A stretch of DNA of 64,000 bases, from positions 1 to 64,000 of the forward strand of contig JAJDXQ010000035.1 of NCBI GenBank assembly GCA_022823185.1, in the 5' to 3' direction. Shown here one piece after another: positions 1-9,336 of this stretch. A program made the translations under genes and the position numbers. The notes below the pieces were generated by a model that worked only from the letters and a program-made list of their open reading frames with translations, did no database searches and had not been told where the DNA came from. Position 1 is the stretch's first letter, and every line of letters starts with the position of its first letter. The stretch comes from Caldilineaceae bacterium (GTDB lineage Bacteria > Chloroflexota > Anaerolineae > Caldilineales > Caldilineaceae).

Positions 1-192
1 CAGAATGCCATTGTTCCATTCGTAGCTGACGTCAATGTCGGGGTAGGGGTTCTCATACCACTTTTCCCAGTACTCTTCCAGGGTGACGCGGCGCCCTTCA
101 TCGGGCGCGAGGGGATTGACCGGCTCAGCTCGGTCGTTCTCCCGCTCTATCTGTTTCCTTTGCAGATCATGCAGCGCTTCTACAGATCCCAT
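1..192 (-). CDS. Uma2-family (DUF820) endonuclease-like protein, N-terminal part only
   Basis: Only the first 64 codons are present; the gene runs off the left edge. The reverse-strand ATG is at 190-192, with a GAGAG stretch a few bases upstream. After a charged leader the protein reads TLEEYWEKWYEN and then YEWNNGIL, which fits the start of Uma2/DUF820 proteins (a TLEEY motif, then a YE-x-x-x-G strand). These are PD-(D/E)XK-fold proteins common in Chloroflexota and cyanobacteria, mostly of unknown role. The catalytic residues would lie beyond the window, so activity cannot be judged. Confidence 0.6.
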   Translation of the reverse strand, partial: MGSVEALHDLQRKQIERENDRAEPVNPLAPDEGRRVTLEEYWEKWYENPYPDIDVSYEWNNGIL

Positions 193-315
193 GTTCTCTC
201 CTCTCGCTCTGACGCGACGGGGGCCGTCCTGCGCCCGGCGGACGGATGCGCGCTGATTCGAACACGATTGCTGCGGGCGCGCCCTGCTGTCAACAGGGCG
301 CCCCTGGACGAGTCG

Positions 316-795
316 CTACCTTGGCCGTGCGGCCAGCGTGCGCCTGATCTGGTCCAGATGCGCTTCGCCGTGCTCAACGTAGTGTTCGAGCTGTTTCGCC
401 AGGGTGACGGGACCGCTCTCAGGGTGATAGCCGGCGCGCTGCCAGGCATCTTCCGGCAGGTTTTCCCAGAATGTCACCCAGCGGGCGTGAAGCGCTTTCA
501 GCAGGGCGATGGAATGGGACAGGTCGGCGCCGCTGCCGTCGGTGAACCGGGCCCACGCGCCCTCGTCATAGGGTTTAAGAGTTGGATTGTCTTCGGTTGC
601 GATCAGCTTGCAGCGCACATAGCTGTTTATGTGGGAATCTGCCAGGTGATGGACGTTCTGGGCCACGGTCCATTCACCTGGCAGCGATGTTGTGGTCAGT
701 TCTTGCGGCGAAAGGTCGGAAACCAGGTCTTCGACCTGTCGGGGCAGACGGCGGATCTTCTCGATCGCGTCAGCCCGGGAACTCGTTTCGGTCAC
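316..795 (-). CDS. DinB-like / YfiT-type putative metal-dependent protein
   Basis: 159 residues. The GTG start at 793-795 follows CAGGAGAACCAAGA, a better start than any upstream ATG. The sequence has the four-helix layout of the DinB/YfiT superfamily. A first histidine cluster (VAQNVHHLADSH, about residues 43-54) follows a GEWT motif, and a last one sits in EHYVEHGEAHLDQIRR near the C-terminus. In this superfamily three histidines usually bind a divalent metal, and members include thiol transferases and many uncharacterised proteins. The substrate cannot be told from sequence. It lies between the Uma2-like gene and the FG-GAP gene on the same strand. Confidence 0.75.
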   Translation of the reverse strand: MTETSSRADAIEKIRRLPRQVEDLVSDLSPQELTTTSLPGEWTVAQNVHHLADSHINSYVRCKLIATEDNPTLKPYDEGAWARFTDGSGADLSHSIALLKALHARWVTFWENLPEDAWQRAGYHPESGPVTLAKQLEHYVEHGEAHLDQIRRTLAARPR

Positions 796-881
796 TCTTG
801 GTTCTCCTGATCTGGGTGCCTGATCTATGTGGTTGGTCAATCTGCTATGACCAGCTTGACATTCTACTCTTGCTGGTTTCC

Positions 882-2663
882 CTACTCTTGTTGGTGTTCT
901 GTTCTGGAAACGATTAGTTTCTGCCCTGGGCTGGGCGCGGATACGGTTGACCACTTGCCATCGGGCCAGCGTATCAGCAGGAGACGCGGCTGGGCATCGG
1001 CGGGGAAGCCAAAGTGAAGCTGGCCGGGGTCGCTGGAAAGGTAGCCGCGGGTTACGCGCACGTCGCGGCGCAGGCGGCCTGCGGGCGTCTCGAGAAAAGC
1101 TGTGGCGCCGATGGCGGCCGGGTTGGCGCTGCCGGGCTGGCGCAGTTCGACCTGCAATGACGCGCCGCCGCAGAGGCGATTTTCAAAGAGCTGGGCATTG
1201 CCGCGCAGATTGTTGACGACGATATCGAGGTCGCCGTCACCGTCGAGGTCGCCCTGGGCTGCGCCGCGCCCGCCGCGTTCGCTGCCCAGGCCCCAGTCCG
1301 GCATGCGTTCAAAACCGCCGCCGGTGTTGCGCAGAGCCTGATTGCGCTCGACCAGCTCGTGGCCGTCGAGATGGGCAAAGGTCGTGGACTCGGCGAAGCC
1401 GTTGACGATGTAGAGGTCGAGCTGCCCATCCTGGTCCAGGTCGCCGAACAGGCCGGACCAGCTCCATCCGGTTGCGTCGAGCTGGCGGTCGCGTCCCATA
1501 TTCTGGAAATTGCCGCCGGGGTCGGCGATGAGAAGCACGTTTTCCATCCGCTGGGGGTCGCCGGCGGGTAAAGGTGGATGTTCCGCCTCCATCAGGGGGG
1601 CCCAGGCGCGCATGGTTTCGGGGTTGTTATCGGGCGGCTTCATGTCGCTGGCGAAGAGCGCGGCCCGGCCGGAGTTATCGACGTCGGCGAGGTCGAAGCT
1701 CATGGTGCTGTGGGTTGTTTCGGGGAAGATGGCGGCCAGCTGCCAGCCGTCGGCGCTGTTGCGCCAGAACTGATCGGGCAGGGCGAAGTCGTTGCCGACG
1801 AGCAGGTCGCCGCGGCCGTCGCCGTCTTCGTCCCAGAGGGTGATGGCGAGGGCCTGGGCTTCGTCGGTGAGCCGCTGGGCGCGGAAACCGTCGGCATCGT
1901 TCCAGTGGATATAGACACCGCTCTCGCCTCTGAGCAGATACTCGTTGCCCAGCTCGGTCAGCAGGCCGATATCATAGGAGGCGGTGACGGCATCAAGGTC
2001 GCCGTCCGCGTCGAGGTCGGCCCAGTCGATGGCGTAGGCAGGCTTGGCGAGACCGTTGACGAACTCCTGGACGAAACGGCCGGGCGCATCGGCGGCCACG
2101 TCGGCGCCGCGGTTGCGCCAGAAATTGACCGCCCCGCCGACGCGTGTCAGAGTGAGATCGGTCCAGCCATCACCGTCGACATCGACGGCGGCTACGGCAC
2201 GCGTGCGTCCGATCGGCATCTGCTCCTGGCGGAAGCGCAGGCCGCCTTCATTCCAGAAGATCGAGTTGGGGTTGTCGTAGTTGCCGAGGACCAGATCGAG
2301 ATCACCGTCATTGTCGAGATCGTTAATGGCAACCCCGGCGCCGTTGGCCTCGTACATGCGGATAACGCCGTCCGCTGTCGTGGTGTTGTGGGGCAGATCG
2401 TGCGTGATGAAGCGGTCTTCACAAGTGGAAAGAGCCGGCCCGACCCGTTCAACGCGGACTGAGGTCGGCTCGGTCAGCAAGAGAGGATAGAATCCCGGCG
2501 CGCAGCCGCTAAGCGCCAGACAGACGAGCGCAACCAGAACACCCATGGTCAGTAACCGAGGGGCGTTGACCACTGCATTGGCAGGCGCCGAGTCACCCGC
2601 ATAGCCAGCTTGTTTCCTCGGAAGAATCACAGAAACCGATTGCCCGTTCCGATGTGCATTCAC
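882..2663 (-). CDS. FG-GAP/VCBS repeat lipoprotein with C-terminal ASPIC/UnbV domain
   Basis: 593 residues from a GTG at 2661-2663 preceded by CGGGGAGACAGATCC. A hydrophobic segment ends in LALSGCAPG (about residues 34-55), a lipoprotein-type signal, so the protein should be anchored on the outer face of the membrane. At least seven calcium-loop repeats of the FG-GAP/VCBS type follow, for example DLDNDGDLDLVLGNYD, DVDGDGWTDL, DLDQDGQLDLYIVNG and DLDGDGDLDIVVNN, which predict a beta-propeller. The last 90 residues match ASPIC/UnbV (IGATAFLET, then LHFGFP and IRWPDGKW). Such proteins are exported and probably bind surfaces or carbohydrate; no enzyme motif is visible. The N-terminal extension before the signal is long, so the start is less certain than the rest. 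Confidence 0.88.
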   Translation of the reverse strand: MNAHRNGQSVSVILPRKQAGYAGDSAPANAVVNAPRLLTMGVLVALVCLALSGCAPGFYPLLLTEPTSVRVERVGPALSTCEDRFITHDLPHNTTTADGVIRMYEANGAGVAINDLDNDGDLDLVLGNYDNPNSIFWNEGGLRFRQEQMPIGRTRAVAAVDVDGDGWTDLTLTRVGGAVNFWRNRGADVAADAPGRFVQEFVNGLAKPAYAIDWADLDADGDLDAVTASYDIGLLTELGNEYLLRGESGVYIHWNDADGFRAQRLTDEAQALAITLWDEDGDGRGDLLVGNDFALPDQFWRNSADGWQLAAIFPETTHSTMSFDLADVDNSGRAALFASDMKPPDNNPETMRAWAPLMEAEHPPLPAGDPQRMENVLLIADPGGNFQNMGRDRQLDATGWSWSGLFGDLDQDGQLDLYIVNGFAESTTFAHLDGHELVERNQALRNTGGGFERMPDWGLGSERGGRGAAQGDLDGDGDLDIVVNNLRGNAQLFENRLCGGASLQVELRQPGSANPAAIGATAFLETPAGRLRRDVRVTRGYLSSDPGQLHFGFPADAQPRLLLIRWPDGKWSTVSAPSPGQKLIVSRTEHQQE

Positions 2664-3118
2664 GGATCTGTCTCCCCGTTGCATTGAAGATGAGGGGTAA
2701 TGAAGTGTGTTCAGTATATGTCGAAGGGGCGCGGCTGTCAACGGATAGCGAGATCGCGTTGAGAACCGGTTTTGGTCAGATGCTTTCTGAAGAACTGCAG
2801 TGGTCAGCAGCCAGGGCTTGAGTCCGCAAGGGGGAGTAAACACTGTTGGGTAGAGACGATGCTGGCGAACAATTGGTACTGTGGTTGGCAAGGGCGGGCC
2901 GTTGCGGGGGCGCGCTTACGAGCGCATGACGGGAAGTGTACGGCCCTTGTACGAGTTCCCGGGAGCGAAAGGGAAACGTGCGATTTCCTTAACATTTCAC
3001 TTGCCCGCGTCAATGTTCTTGTGTATTCTATCTCGGCTGAAATGCAGATAGGGCCGGAATCGGTAGAACGTCTTTGCGTTCAGTCATTGCTCATAAACCA
3101 TCAGCCATAAGAAGAAGA
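2664..3118. other. Divergent intergenic region between the FG-GAP gene and topA
   Basis: 455 bases without a convincing gene. It holds the topA promoter (3001-3029). Short open frames on both strands lack a ribosome site or recognisable protein features. Confidence 0.5.
3001..3029 (+). promoter_or_regulatory. Candidate sigma-70 promoter of topA
   Basis: TTGCCC at 3001-3006, a 17-base spacer, and TATTCT at 3024-3029 with TG directly before the -10 box. The predicted start is near 3036, about 80 bases ahead of the topA ATG. Confidence 0.5.
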
Positions 3119-6031
3119 ATGTCGAAATTAGTCATTGTAGAGTCTCCGACCAAGGCAAGAACGATTCGCGGATTTTTGCCAAGGGGTTATGAAGTCAAGG
3201 CGAGCATGGGCCATGTGCGCGATTTGCCGGCCTCTGCTGCAGAGATACCTGCGAAGGTGAAGGGGGAGCCCTGGGCGCGGCTTGGGGTCAAGGTGGAGGA
3301 AGAGTTTGAGCCGCTGTATGTGATTCCGTCGAATAAGAAGAAGGTTGTTGCCGAGTTGAGGTCGGCTTTGAAGAAAGCGGATGAGGTGCTGCTCGCGACG
3401 GATGAGGACCGGGAGGGCGAAAGCATCGGCTGGCATCTGCACGAGGTGCTGAAGCCGAAGGTTCCGGTCAGGCGGATGATATTTCACGAGATCACGCGAG
3501 AGGCGATCGAGCAGGCGCTGAAGTCGACCCGTACGATTGACAGTGACCTGGTGCGGGCGCAGGAGACGCGGCGCATACTCGACCGACTGGTGGGGTATAC
3601 GATATCGCCGTTGCTATGGAAGAAGATTGCGCCGAAGCTGTCGGCCGGCCGTGTGCAGAGCGCGGCGGTGCGTTTGCTGGTGTTGCGGGAGCGGGAGCGG
3701 CGGGCGTTCGTGAGCGGATCCTATTGGGATTTGAAGGCGCAGTTGAACAAACGCCCGGACAGTACGGCCCACCGTTTTGAGGGAACGCTGATTTCGGTCA
3801 ACGGGACGCGGGTGGCGAGCGGACGAGATTTCGATGAATCAACGGGGCGGATCGCGGCAGGCAAGCGAGTGACCACGCACCCCAACGAGAAAGGCGGGGA
3901 TGTTCTGCTGCTGGATGAGGAGCAGGCGAGGGCCTTGCGACAGCGCCTGCTGGACGGCGTCTGGGCGGTCCACTCGGTAGATAGCAAGGAGCAGTCGCGT
4001 TCACCATCGCCGCCGTTCACGACCAGTACGCTGCAGCAGGAGGCGAACCGCAAACGAGGGTGGGGGGCCCGGCGAACGATGCGAGTGGCCCAATCTCTAT
4101 ACGAGAACGGGTATATCACCTATATGCGCACCGATTCAGTGCATCTGAGCGACGAGGCCGTCAATGCGGCGCGGCGGAGAGTCAAAGAACGCTACGGCCA
4201 ACAGTTTCTGACCGGGAAACCGCGACGATACCGGACAAGCTCGAAAGGCGCGCAGGAGGCGCATGAGGCGATCCGGCCCGCGGGCAACGCGATGCGTCCG
4301 CTGGAAACGTTGCCGCTTTCAGGCGATGAGGCGACGCTGTATGACATGATCTGGAAGCGGACGGTGGCGACGCAGATGGCGAACGCGCGTTTGCGCGCCA
4401 CGACGGTGATGATCCGGGCTGCGAGCCAGCCGGCAGGGGGGGCTGTCGAGGAGGCGCTTTTCCGCGCATCGGGCAGGGAGATCCTGTTTCCGGGGTTCTT
4501 CCGCGCCTATGTTGAAGGCTCCGATGATCCTGACGCGGCGATTGAGAGCCAGGAGTCGCCGTTGCCGCGGCTGGCAAAGGATGAGGCTGTGGACTGCCGG
4601 GAGCTGGACGCGGTTGACCACGCGACCAAGCCGCCGGCCCGCTACACCGAGGCCAGCCTGGTGAAGGCGCTGGAGACGGAGGGTATCGGCCGGCCGAGCA
4701 CCTATGCCACCATTATTGACACGATTCAGAACAGGGGTTACGTTTTCAAGCAGCGGCGGGAGCTGGTGCCGACTTTCGTGGCTTTTGCGGTTGTCCAGCT
4801 ATTGGAGAGCAACTTCGAAGATCTGGTGGATTTGAAGTTCACGGCGGAGATGGAGCAGACGCTGGACGACATCGCCGAGGGAGAGGTTGACTGGCTCGAG
4901 TATCTCAACCGGTTCTATCTGAGCGAGCAGGGGCTGGAGAACCAGGTCCGGGAGAAGGAGAGCGCCATCGATCCGCGCAAGGCGGGCCAGGTTGACTTTC
5001 CCGATCTGCCGGCCGAGGTGCGAATCGGTCAGTTTGGCCCTTTTTTGGCGCGGGAGGTCAACGGTGACAGGCATACGGTCAGCCTGCCGGATGATTTGCC
5101 GCCGGGGGATTTGGATGCGGCCGCGGTGGAAGCGCTGGTAAGCGCCAAGCAGGAGGGACCCGTTGTTCTGGGGAAGGATCCGGAGAGCGGAATGCCGGTG
5201 CTGGTGAAGGACGGGCGGTACGGCGCGTACGTGCAGCTGGGCGAGGATACGGCGAGAGAAGAGAGGACATCGAGGAAGGCCAAAACGCCTGCGGGCCCGG
5301 TCGATATCAATACGGCCTCGGCGCGGGAGTTGACCGCGCTGCCGGGGGTCGGTCCCGGTTTGGCGAAAGGGATTATCGCGGGACGGCCATTTGCGTCGGC
5401 GGCAGAGTTAAGGCGCGTGCCCCGGTTGGGCGCCAAGGCCATTGAGACGCTCAAGCCGCTGGTTGTGGCGGGTAAGGGCAAGCCCAGGAAACGGGCGGAG
5501 GCGCGTTCAGAGAAAGCGGAAGCCAGGTCAAATGGGAAACCGAAACGGGTCAGCCTGCTTCAGGGGATGGCCAAGGAGGAGCTGGACCTGGAAACGGCGC
5601 TGCAACTGCTGAGCCTGCCTCGGGTGCTGGGCACACACCCGGAGGACGGCGAAGAGGTACTGGCCGGCGTGGGGCGGTACGGGCCGTATGTCGTGCATAA
5701 CCGGAAGTTTGTGAGCCTGAAAGCGCCGGACCATGTGCTGGAGGTAGACCTGCCGCGGGCGCTGGCGTTGATCAAGGAGGCGCCGGACAGGCGCCGGGGC
5801 GGCAACGCGCGCACGGTCCTGAAGGAGTTGGGGGCGCACCCTGGAGACGGGGAGCCTGTGCGGGTGTTGGACGGACGTTACGGGCCGTATGTGAATCACC
5901 AGCGTACGAACGCGACGTTGCCGAAGGAGGCGGACCCGCAGGGGATCACGTTGGAGCAGGCGTTGACGATGCTTGCGGAGAAGGAGAAAAGCGGAAAGGG
6001 CCGCGGTCGAGGCAGCCGCAGGAGGAGGTAG
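3119..6031 (+). CDS. topA: DNA topoisomerase I with ComEA-like HhH insert
   Basis: 970 residues, longer than the 865 of E. coli TopA. It relaxes negative supercoils by single-strand cleavage. The N-terminal Toprim domain starts [11 protein letters not shown] and has the DEDREGE metal motif near residue 100. The catalytic tyrosine is in [10 protein letters not shown], about residue 335. [11 protein letters not shown] marks the conserved core. The C-terminus has no tetracysteine zinc fingers. It carries Topo_C-type repeats ([28 protein letters not shown]). Between the first and second repeat, at about residues 728-782, lies a ComEA-like helix-hairpin-helix domain ([18 protein letters not shown]). 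The ATG at 3119 follows AGAAGAAGA; an upstream in-frame ATG at 3074 is less likely because the family begins at MSKLVIVES. Confidence 0.97.
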   Translation: MSKLVIVESPTKARTIRGFLPRGYEVKASMGHVRDLPASAAEIPAKVKGEPWARLGVKVEEEFEPLYVIPSNKKKVVAELRSALKKADEVLLATDEDREGESIGWHLHEVLKPKVPVRRMIFHEITREAIEQALKSTRTIDSDLVRAQETRRILDRLVGYTISPLLWKKIAPKLSAGRVQSAAVRLLVLRERERRAFVSGSYWDLKAQLNKRPDSTAHRFEGTLISVNGTRVASGRDFDESTGRIAAGKRVTTHPNEKGGDVLLLDEEQARALRQRLLDGVWAVHSVDSKEQSRSPSPPFTTSTLQQEANRKRGWGARRTMRVAQSLYENGYITYMRTDSVHLSDEAVNAARRRVKERYGQQFLTGKPRRYRTSSKGAQEAHEAIRPAGNAMRPLETLPLSGDEATLYDMIWKRTVATQMANARLRATTVMIRAASQPAGGAVEEALFRASGREILFPGFFRAYVEGSDDPDAAIESQESPLPRLAKDEAVDCRELDAVDHATKPPARYTEASLVKALETEGIGRPSTYATIIDTIQNRGYVFKQRRELVPTFVAFAVVQLLESNFEDLVDLKFTAEMEQTLDDIAEGEVDWLEYLNRFYLSEQGLENQVREKESAIDPRKAGQVDFPDLPAEVRIGQFGPFLAREVNGDRHTVSLPDDLPPGDLDAAAVEALVSAKQEGPVVLGKDPESGMPVLVKDGRYGAYVQLGEDTAREERTSRKAKTPAGPVDINTASARELTALPGVGPGLAKGIIAGRPFASAAELRRVPRLGAKAIETLKPLVVAGKGKPRKRAEARSEKAEARSNGKPKRVSLLQGMAKEELDLETALQLLSLPRVLGTHPEDGEEVLAGVGRYGPYVVHNRKFVSLKAPDHVLEVDLPRALALIKEAPDRRRGGNARTVLKELGAHPGDGEPVRVLDGRYGPYVNHQRTNATLPKEADPQGITLEQALTMLAEKEKSGKGRGRGSRRRR

Positions 6032-6069
6032 TTCGGTTCGCGGTTGCCTGATATTGAGGAAGGAAAGAG

Positions 6070-6888
6070 ATGAGTTGGTCGAACAGCCTGGGGAAGGATA
6101 GCCGCGGCAGCCGGCCGCGCTGTGTGCTGCTTGTGGACGGCGCGAAGGAGGAGGTTGCTGCGCGGCTGACCCGGTTGGTGGGCATTGACGAGGTAGAGGT
6201 TTCAAGCGGCGATCTGTGGATGCCCTACGGCAGGCCTTTGGAGCGGAAAGACGGCTCCTGGGACGCGGGGCCTGCGGATGAAGCGGAGCTGGACAAGGCA
6301 ACGGATCTTGTGCCGGGGCCAATGCGCGCCCACTTAACGAGCTGGTGGCTAGCAGCCGCTGATCACGGTCCGCGGACGCCGAACTGGGACATTGCGAGCT
6401 CATGCACGATCCGCGGCAAGAAGGGGCTCCTGCTGGTCGAGGCGAAGGCGCACTGGAATGAGGTGAAGGGATCGTCAGCAGGGAAAAAGTTGAGAGCGCC
6501 GGCGTCTGAGAACTCAATCAAAAATCATGAACGGATTGGGCGTGCGATCGAGGAGGCGGCCGCGGGACTGCGGTCAGCGAGCGGCGGCGCCTGGCGTATC
6601 GGGCGGGACCGTCATTACCAGATGTCGAACCGTTTTGCGTGGTCGTGGAAGCTGGCTACGCTGGGGATGCCGGTCGTTCTGGTCTATCTGGGATTCCTTT
6701 ATGCCACGGATATCGCCAAAGGGGGGAATCTTTTTCACTCCGCGGAGCACTGGGAGCGGGTCGTGACGAGCCACAGTGAAGGCGTTGTTGACAGTTCGTG
6801 CTGGGGAAGATGGCTGGATGTGAACGGCGCCCCTTTGATTCCTCTGATTCGGGCGGTCAGACAACCATTTCAGTACCGCGACGTTTGA
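6070..6888 (+). CDS. Unknown protein with PD-(D/E)XK nuclease-like core
   Basis: 272 residues, starting 38 bases after topA with a clear GAGGAAGGAAAGAG ribosome site, so probably co-transcribed with it. I do not recognise a named family. Around residues 106-132 it reads NWDIASSCTIRGKKG and then LLLVEAKAH. This is the D-x(n)-(E/D)-x-K arrangement on two beta-strands typical of PD-(D/E)XK nuclease-fold proteins. A tryptophan-rich C-terminal half includes a hydrophobic strand (PVVLVYLGFLYA). The nuclease reading is an inference from this motif and length. An inactive relative is possible. Confidence 0.6.
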   Translation: MSWSNSLGKDSRGSRPRCVLLVDGAKEEVAARLTRLVGIDEVEVSSGDLWMPYGRPLERKDGSWDAGPADEAELDKATDLVPGPMRAHLTSWWLAAADHGPRTPNWDIASSCTIRGKKGLLLVEAKAHWNEVKGSSAGKKLRAPASENSIKNHERIGRAIEEAAAGLRSASGGAWRIGRDRHYQMSNRFAWSWKLATLGMPVVLVYLGFLYATDIAKGGNLFHSAEHWERVVTSHSEGVVDSSCWGRWLDVNGAPLIPLIRAVRQPFQYRDV

Positions 6889-7230
6889 GGCCCGGCGCCT
6901 TTCATTTTTGCGTGTCAAAGACTGCGGCGAACCAAGTAGGCCGGCGCGCGAATCTTGGTAGGATACGAGCCCCCCTCGGTGTGGTTGGAATCAATCATTT
7001 CGGTTGATCAATCAAGTCTAAATTCCATTGGGAAACACGCTCCTTGCGTCGCGGTCTGGCCGTATCATCTGCTACGAGGCAAGCCAGGTTCCGGAGCAGG
7101 TCAAGGGCGCACTTGGGCGTGGGTGTGCCTGCGTTCAGAAGGGTAGGCAAGCGGTACCCAGGTTCGGGCGCGTATCCCTTTCCACAATTCGCTGTCGGAC
7201 TATGCCGGCGGCTCAGCAGGGGCCAGTAAA
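6889..7230. other. Intergenic region, no gene recognised
   Basis: 342 bases between the PD-(D/E)XK-like gene and the next small gene. Several short overlapping frames exist but none has a good ribosome site or protein-like composition. No terminator hairpin was seen. Confidence 0.4.
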
Positions 7231-7569
7231 ATGGACGATATCAAAAAGACCTACGCCATTGTCGGCAGTGCCGGCGACGCGACCCATCCGGTATACTGGC
7301 ACATTCATACGCTGTGGCACACCGACGATGAAGGTCTGCTGCGTGAATTTCACTCCACCCATACTAAGCTCGACAAAGCCGAGGACGTGGTCCGCGAGCG
7401 CCTTATCCTATTGGGCCACCGGCCTAAGGTAGCTGCCCTGGCCGCCAATATGATTGCCAAAAGGGCACTTGGGGTCTATTTCGAGAAGTTGAAAAACGCT
7501 GACCAGCTCGACCGCGATCTCGAAGATATTTTGAACGCGGCGGAGGCAGAGGAAGGGGACGAGGAATAG
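7231..7569 (+). CDS. Small hypothetical protein, acidic C-terminus
   Basis: 112 residues, family not recognised. The sequence looks like a real soluble protein. A beta-rich opening (TYAIVGSAG, then VYWHIHTLWH) is followed by helices and ends in an acidic tail (AEAEEGDEE). The opening histidines are not arranged in a known metal site. The start codon is preceded by only a weak CAGGGG site. A longer frame overlaps it out of phase and has poorer composition. Confidence 0.5.
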   Translation: MDDIKKTYAIVGSAGDATHPVYWHIHTLWHTDDEGLLREFHSTHTKLDKAEDVVRERLILLGHRPKVAALAANMIAKRALGVYFEKLKNADQLDRDLEDILNAAEAEEGDEE

Positions 7570-7696
7570 TCGGCGCGAGGACTAAGAAGGTCGGCCTTGC
7601 CAGGCGGGGGAACTTGGAGGTAAAGTTTTGCGCTCAGGCGAAAAAGGGCAGCGACAGGGGCTGTCCCTACTGGTCGGTCTGGATTGAAAAGGCGCG

Positions 7697-8902
7697 TTAG
7701 CCCAGCAGTGAGAGCGGCCAGCCGAGCAGAGCGCCGCCAATGACGACCCAGGCGGAGGTGACGCGCCAGCGGAGCACGGCGGCGGCAGCGAGGAGCGCGA
7801 TCACGGCGGCGGGCCAGGCAGTGACAATGTCGCCGGTGAGGCGCACGAGAACGGCAGCCATGAGGCCGACGGCGCTGACGTTTACGGCGTCGAGAAAGGC
7901 GGCCATCCAGGCGGAGCTGCGCAGGCGGGGCACGATGGGGTTGAGGATGGCGACGAAGACAAATGAGGGCGCGAAGATGGCGGCGGCGCTGACGGCTGCG
8001 CCGGGGACGCCGGCCAGCACGTAGCCGATGAAGGCGGCGGTGGAGAGGACGGGGCCGGGCGTGAACTGGCCGATGGCGATGGCGTCGAGCAGCTGCTGTT
8101 GTGTGAGCCAGCCATATTCATGGACCAGGTCGCCTTCGAGAAAGGCGACGAGGACGTAGCCGCTGCCGTAGAGGACGCTGCCGACTTTGAGGAAGAAAAG
8201 GCCGAGCGCGCCGAGAGTCAGGGCGGGCGCCGCGGCGGCAAGGATCAAGGCCGCCCACTTGAGCGACGGGGCAGGAAGAAGGTCTGCCCAGGGGAGTTCA
8301 GGCCGGCCCTCCGGCAGGGCGAACAGCGCGGGCGCGGCGCCCCAACCGGAGATGGCGCGCAGAGCAAGCATGCCAAGCAGGCCGCCGGCGATCAGCGACC
8401 AGATTACGGGGACGCCCAGGTAGACGGCGACCGCGACCGCGATGCCGATGATGCCGAGGGCGATGCGCGTTTGCCCAGCCGCAGCGGGCTTCGAAGCTGT
8501 TTTGCCGAGCCGCCAGAGGGCGCCGAGAATGACCGCAAGCACGGCAGGCTTTACGCCGGCGAGGAAGGGCTGCACGGCTGGCAACGCACCGAATTCCACG
8601 TAGATCCGGGCGATGAGCGTGGACAGGAGCACGGCCGGCAGCACGAAGGAAATGCCGGCCGCGAGCAGGCCGGGCCAACCGGCGCGCTGGTAGCCGACAT
8701 GGATCATCATTTCGGTCGAATTCGGGCCGGGGATCAGGTTGGTTGCGCCGACCAGGTCCAGAAAGTGTTCTCGGCTCAGCCATTTGCGGCGGTTGACGGC
8801 CTCATCTTCGAGCATCGCGATGTGGGCGGCAGGCCCGCCGAATCCGATTATTCCCAGTTTTCCGCACAGTTTGACGACGTCAGCAACGGTTCCCGTAGCC
8901 AA
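7697..8902 (-). CDS. chrA: Chromate transporter, CHR family, two-domain form
   Basis: 401 residues, the usual length for fused two-domain ChrA. It is an inner-membrane transporter proposed to export chromate by a proton-linked mechanism. Both half-domains carry the family signature. The N-terminal half has FGGPAAHIAML followed by LVGATNLIPGPNS. The C-terminal half has DAIAIGQFTPGPVLSTAAF. About ten hydrophobic segments are visible. I chose a TTG start at 8900-8902 because AAGGAG lies five bases upstream; the longer frame adds a charged stretch with no site. A near-consensus promoter lies at 9022-9050 on the same strand. Homologues are also found in organisms without chromate exposure, so the physiological substrate is not certain. 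Confidence 0.92.
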   Translation of the reverse strand: MATGTVADVVKLCGKLGIIGFGGPAAHIAMLEDEAVNRRKWLSREHFLDLVGATNLIPGPNSTEMMIHVGYQRAGWPGLLAAGISFVLPAVLLSTLIARIYVEFGALPAVQPFLAGVKPAVLAVILGALWRLGKTASKPAAAGQTRIALGIIGIAVAVAVYLGVPVIWSLIAGGLLGMLALRAISGWGAAPALFALPEGRPELPWADLLPAPSLKWAALILAAAAPALTLGALGLFFLKVGSVLYGSGYVLVAFLEGDLVHEYGWLTQQQLLDAIAIGQFTPGPVLSTAAFIGYVLAGVPGAAVSAAAIFAPSFVFVAILNPIVPRLRSSAWMAAFLDAVNVSAVGLMAAVLVRLTGDIVTAWPAAVIALLAAAAVLRWRVTSAWVVIGGALLGWPLSLLG

Positions 8903-9021
8903 TTTGACTCCTTGATCGCTGTATGCGCTTCTTTCTCCCTGTGGGCGAAGGCGTTGCGGAGGACCCCTTTGCGCATACAACTCGTTGAAACTGCATGGTT
9001 GAATTGTTTGAATCAGACGAA

Positions 9022-9050
9022 AATGTACCGAAGTGCGTCCCGTTTGTCAA
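9022..9050 (-). promoter_or_regulatory. Candidate promoter of chrA
   Basis: On the reverse strand TTGACA (9045-9050) is separated by 17 bases from TACATT (9022-9027). The predicted leader is a little over 110 bases. Confidence 0.6.
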
Positions 9051-9206
9051 CGTCCGGTCTACAAGGGGCTGTTGATTCGGGGCGGATCCGGCGGGGAGTT
9101 GGGAGCGGCCACTCTGGTAGGGGCTTTCCAGGCCCGGGGGCTGCAGGACGGAGAGGCAGCTGCTGCCGGCAGCTCCTGGCGAAGCGGTAGGCGGCCAGAG
9201 GAGATG

Positions 9207-9235
9207 TTGACCAATGCCGATGTTGTCCATATACT
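9207..9235 (+). promoter_or_regulatory. Candidate promoter of the CapA-like gene
   Basis: TTGACC at 9207-9212, 17 bases, TATACT at 9230-9235. It lies about 100 bases ahead of the coding start. Confidence 0.6.
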
Positions 9236-9336
9236 TCTGAATTGGACCCTGTTGACATGGGTTGTGTTGGATGGGACGCTGCGGCGGGGGACTTTCACGG
9301 TTCAGCTTTCCAAATGAAACAGGTAGTTGGACGGCG

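Larger units (their letters stand above)
8903..9336. other. Divergent promoter region between chrA and the CapA-like gene
   Basis: 434 bases. It contains one promoter per direction, described separately (9022-9050 minus, 9207-9235 plus). No gene is seen. Confidence 0.5.
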
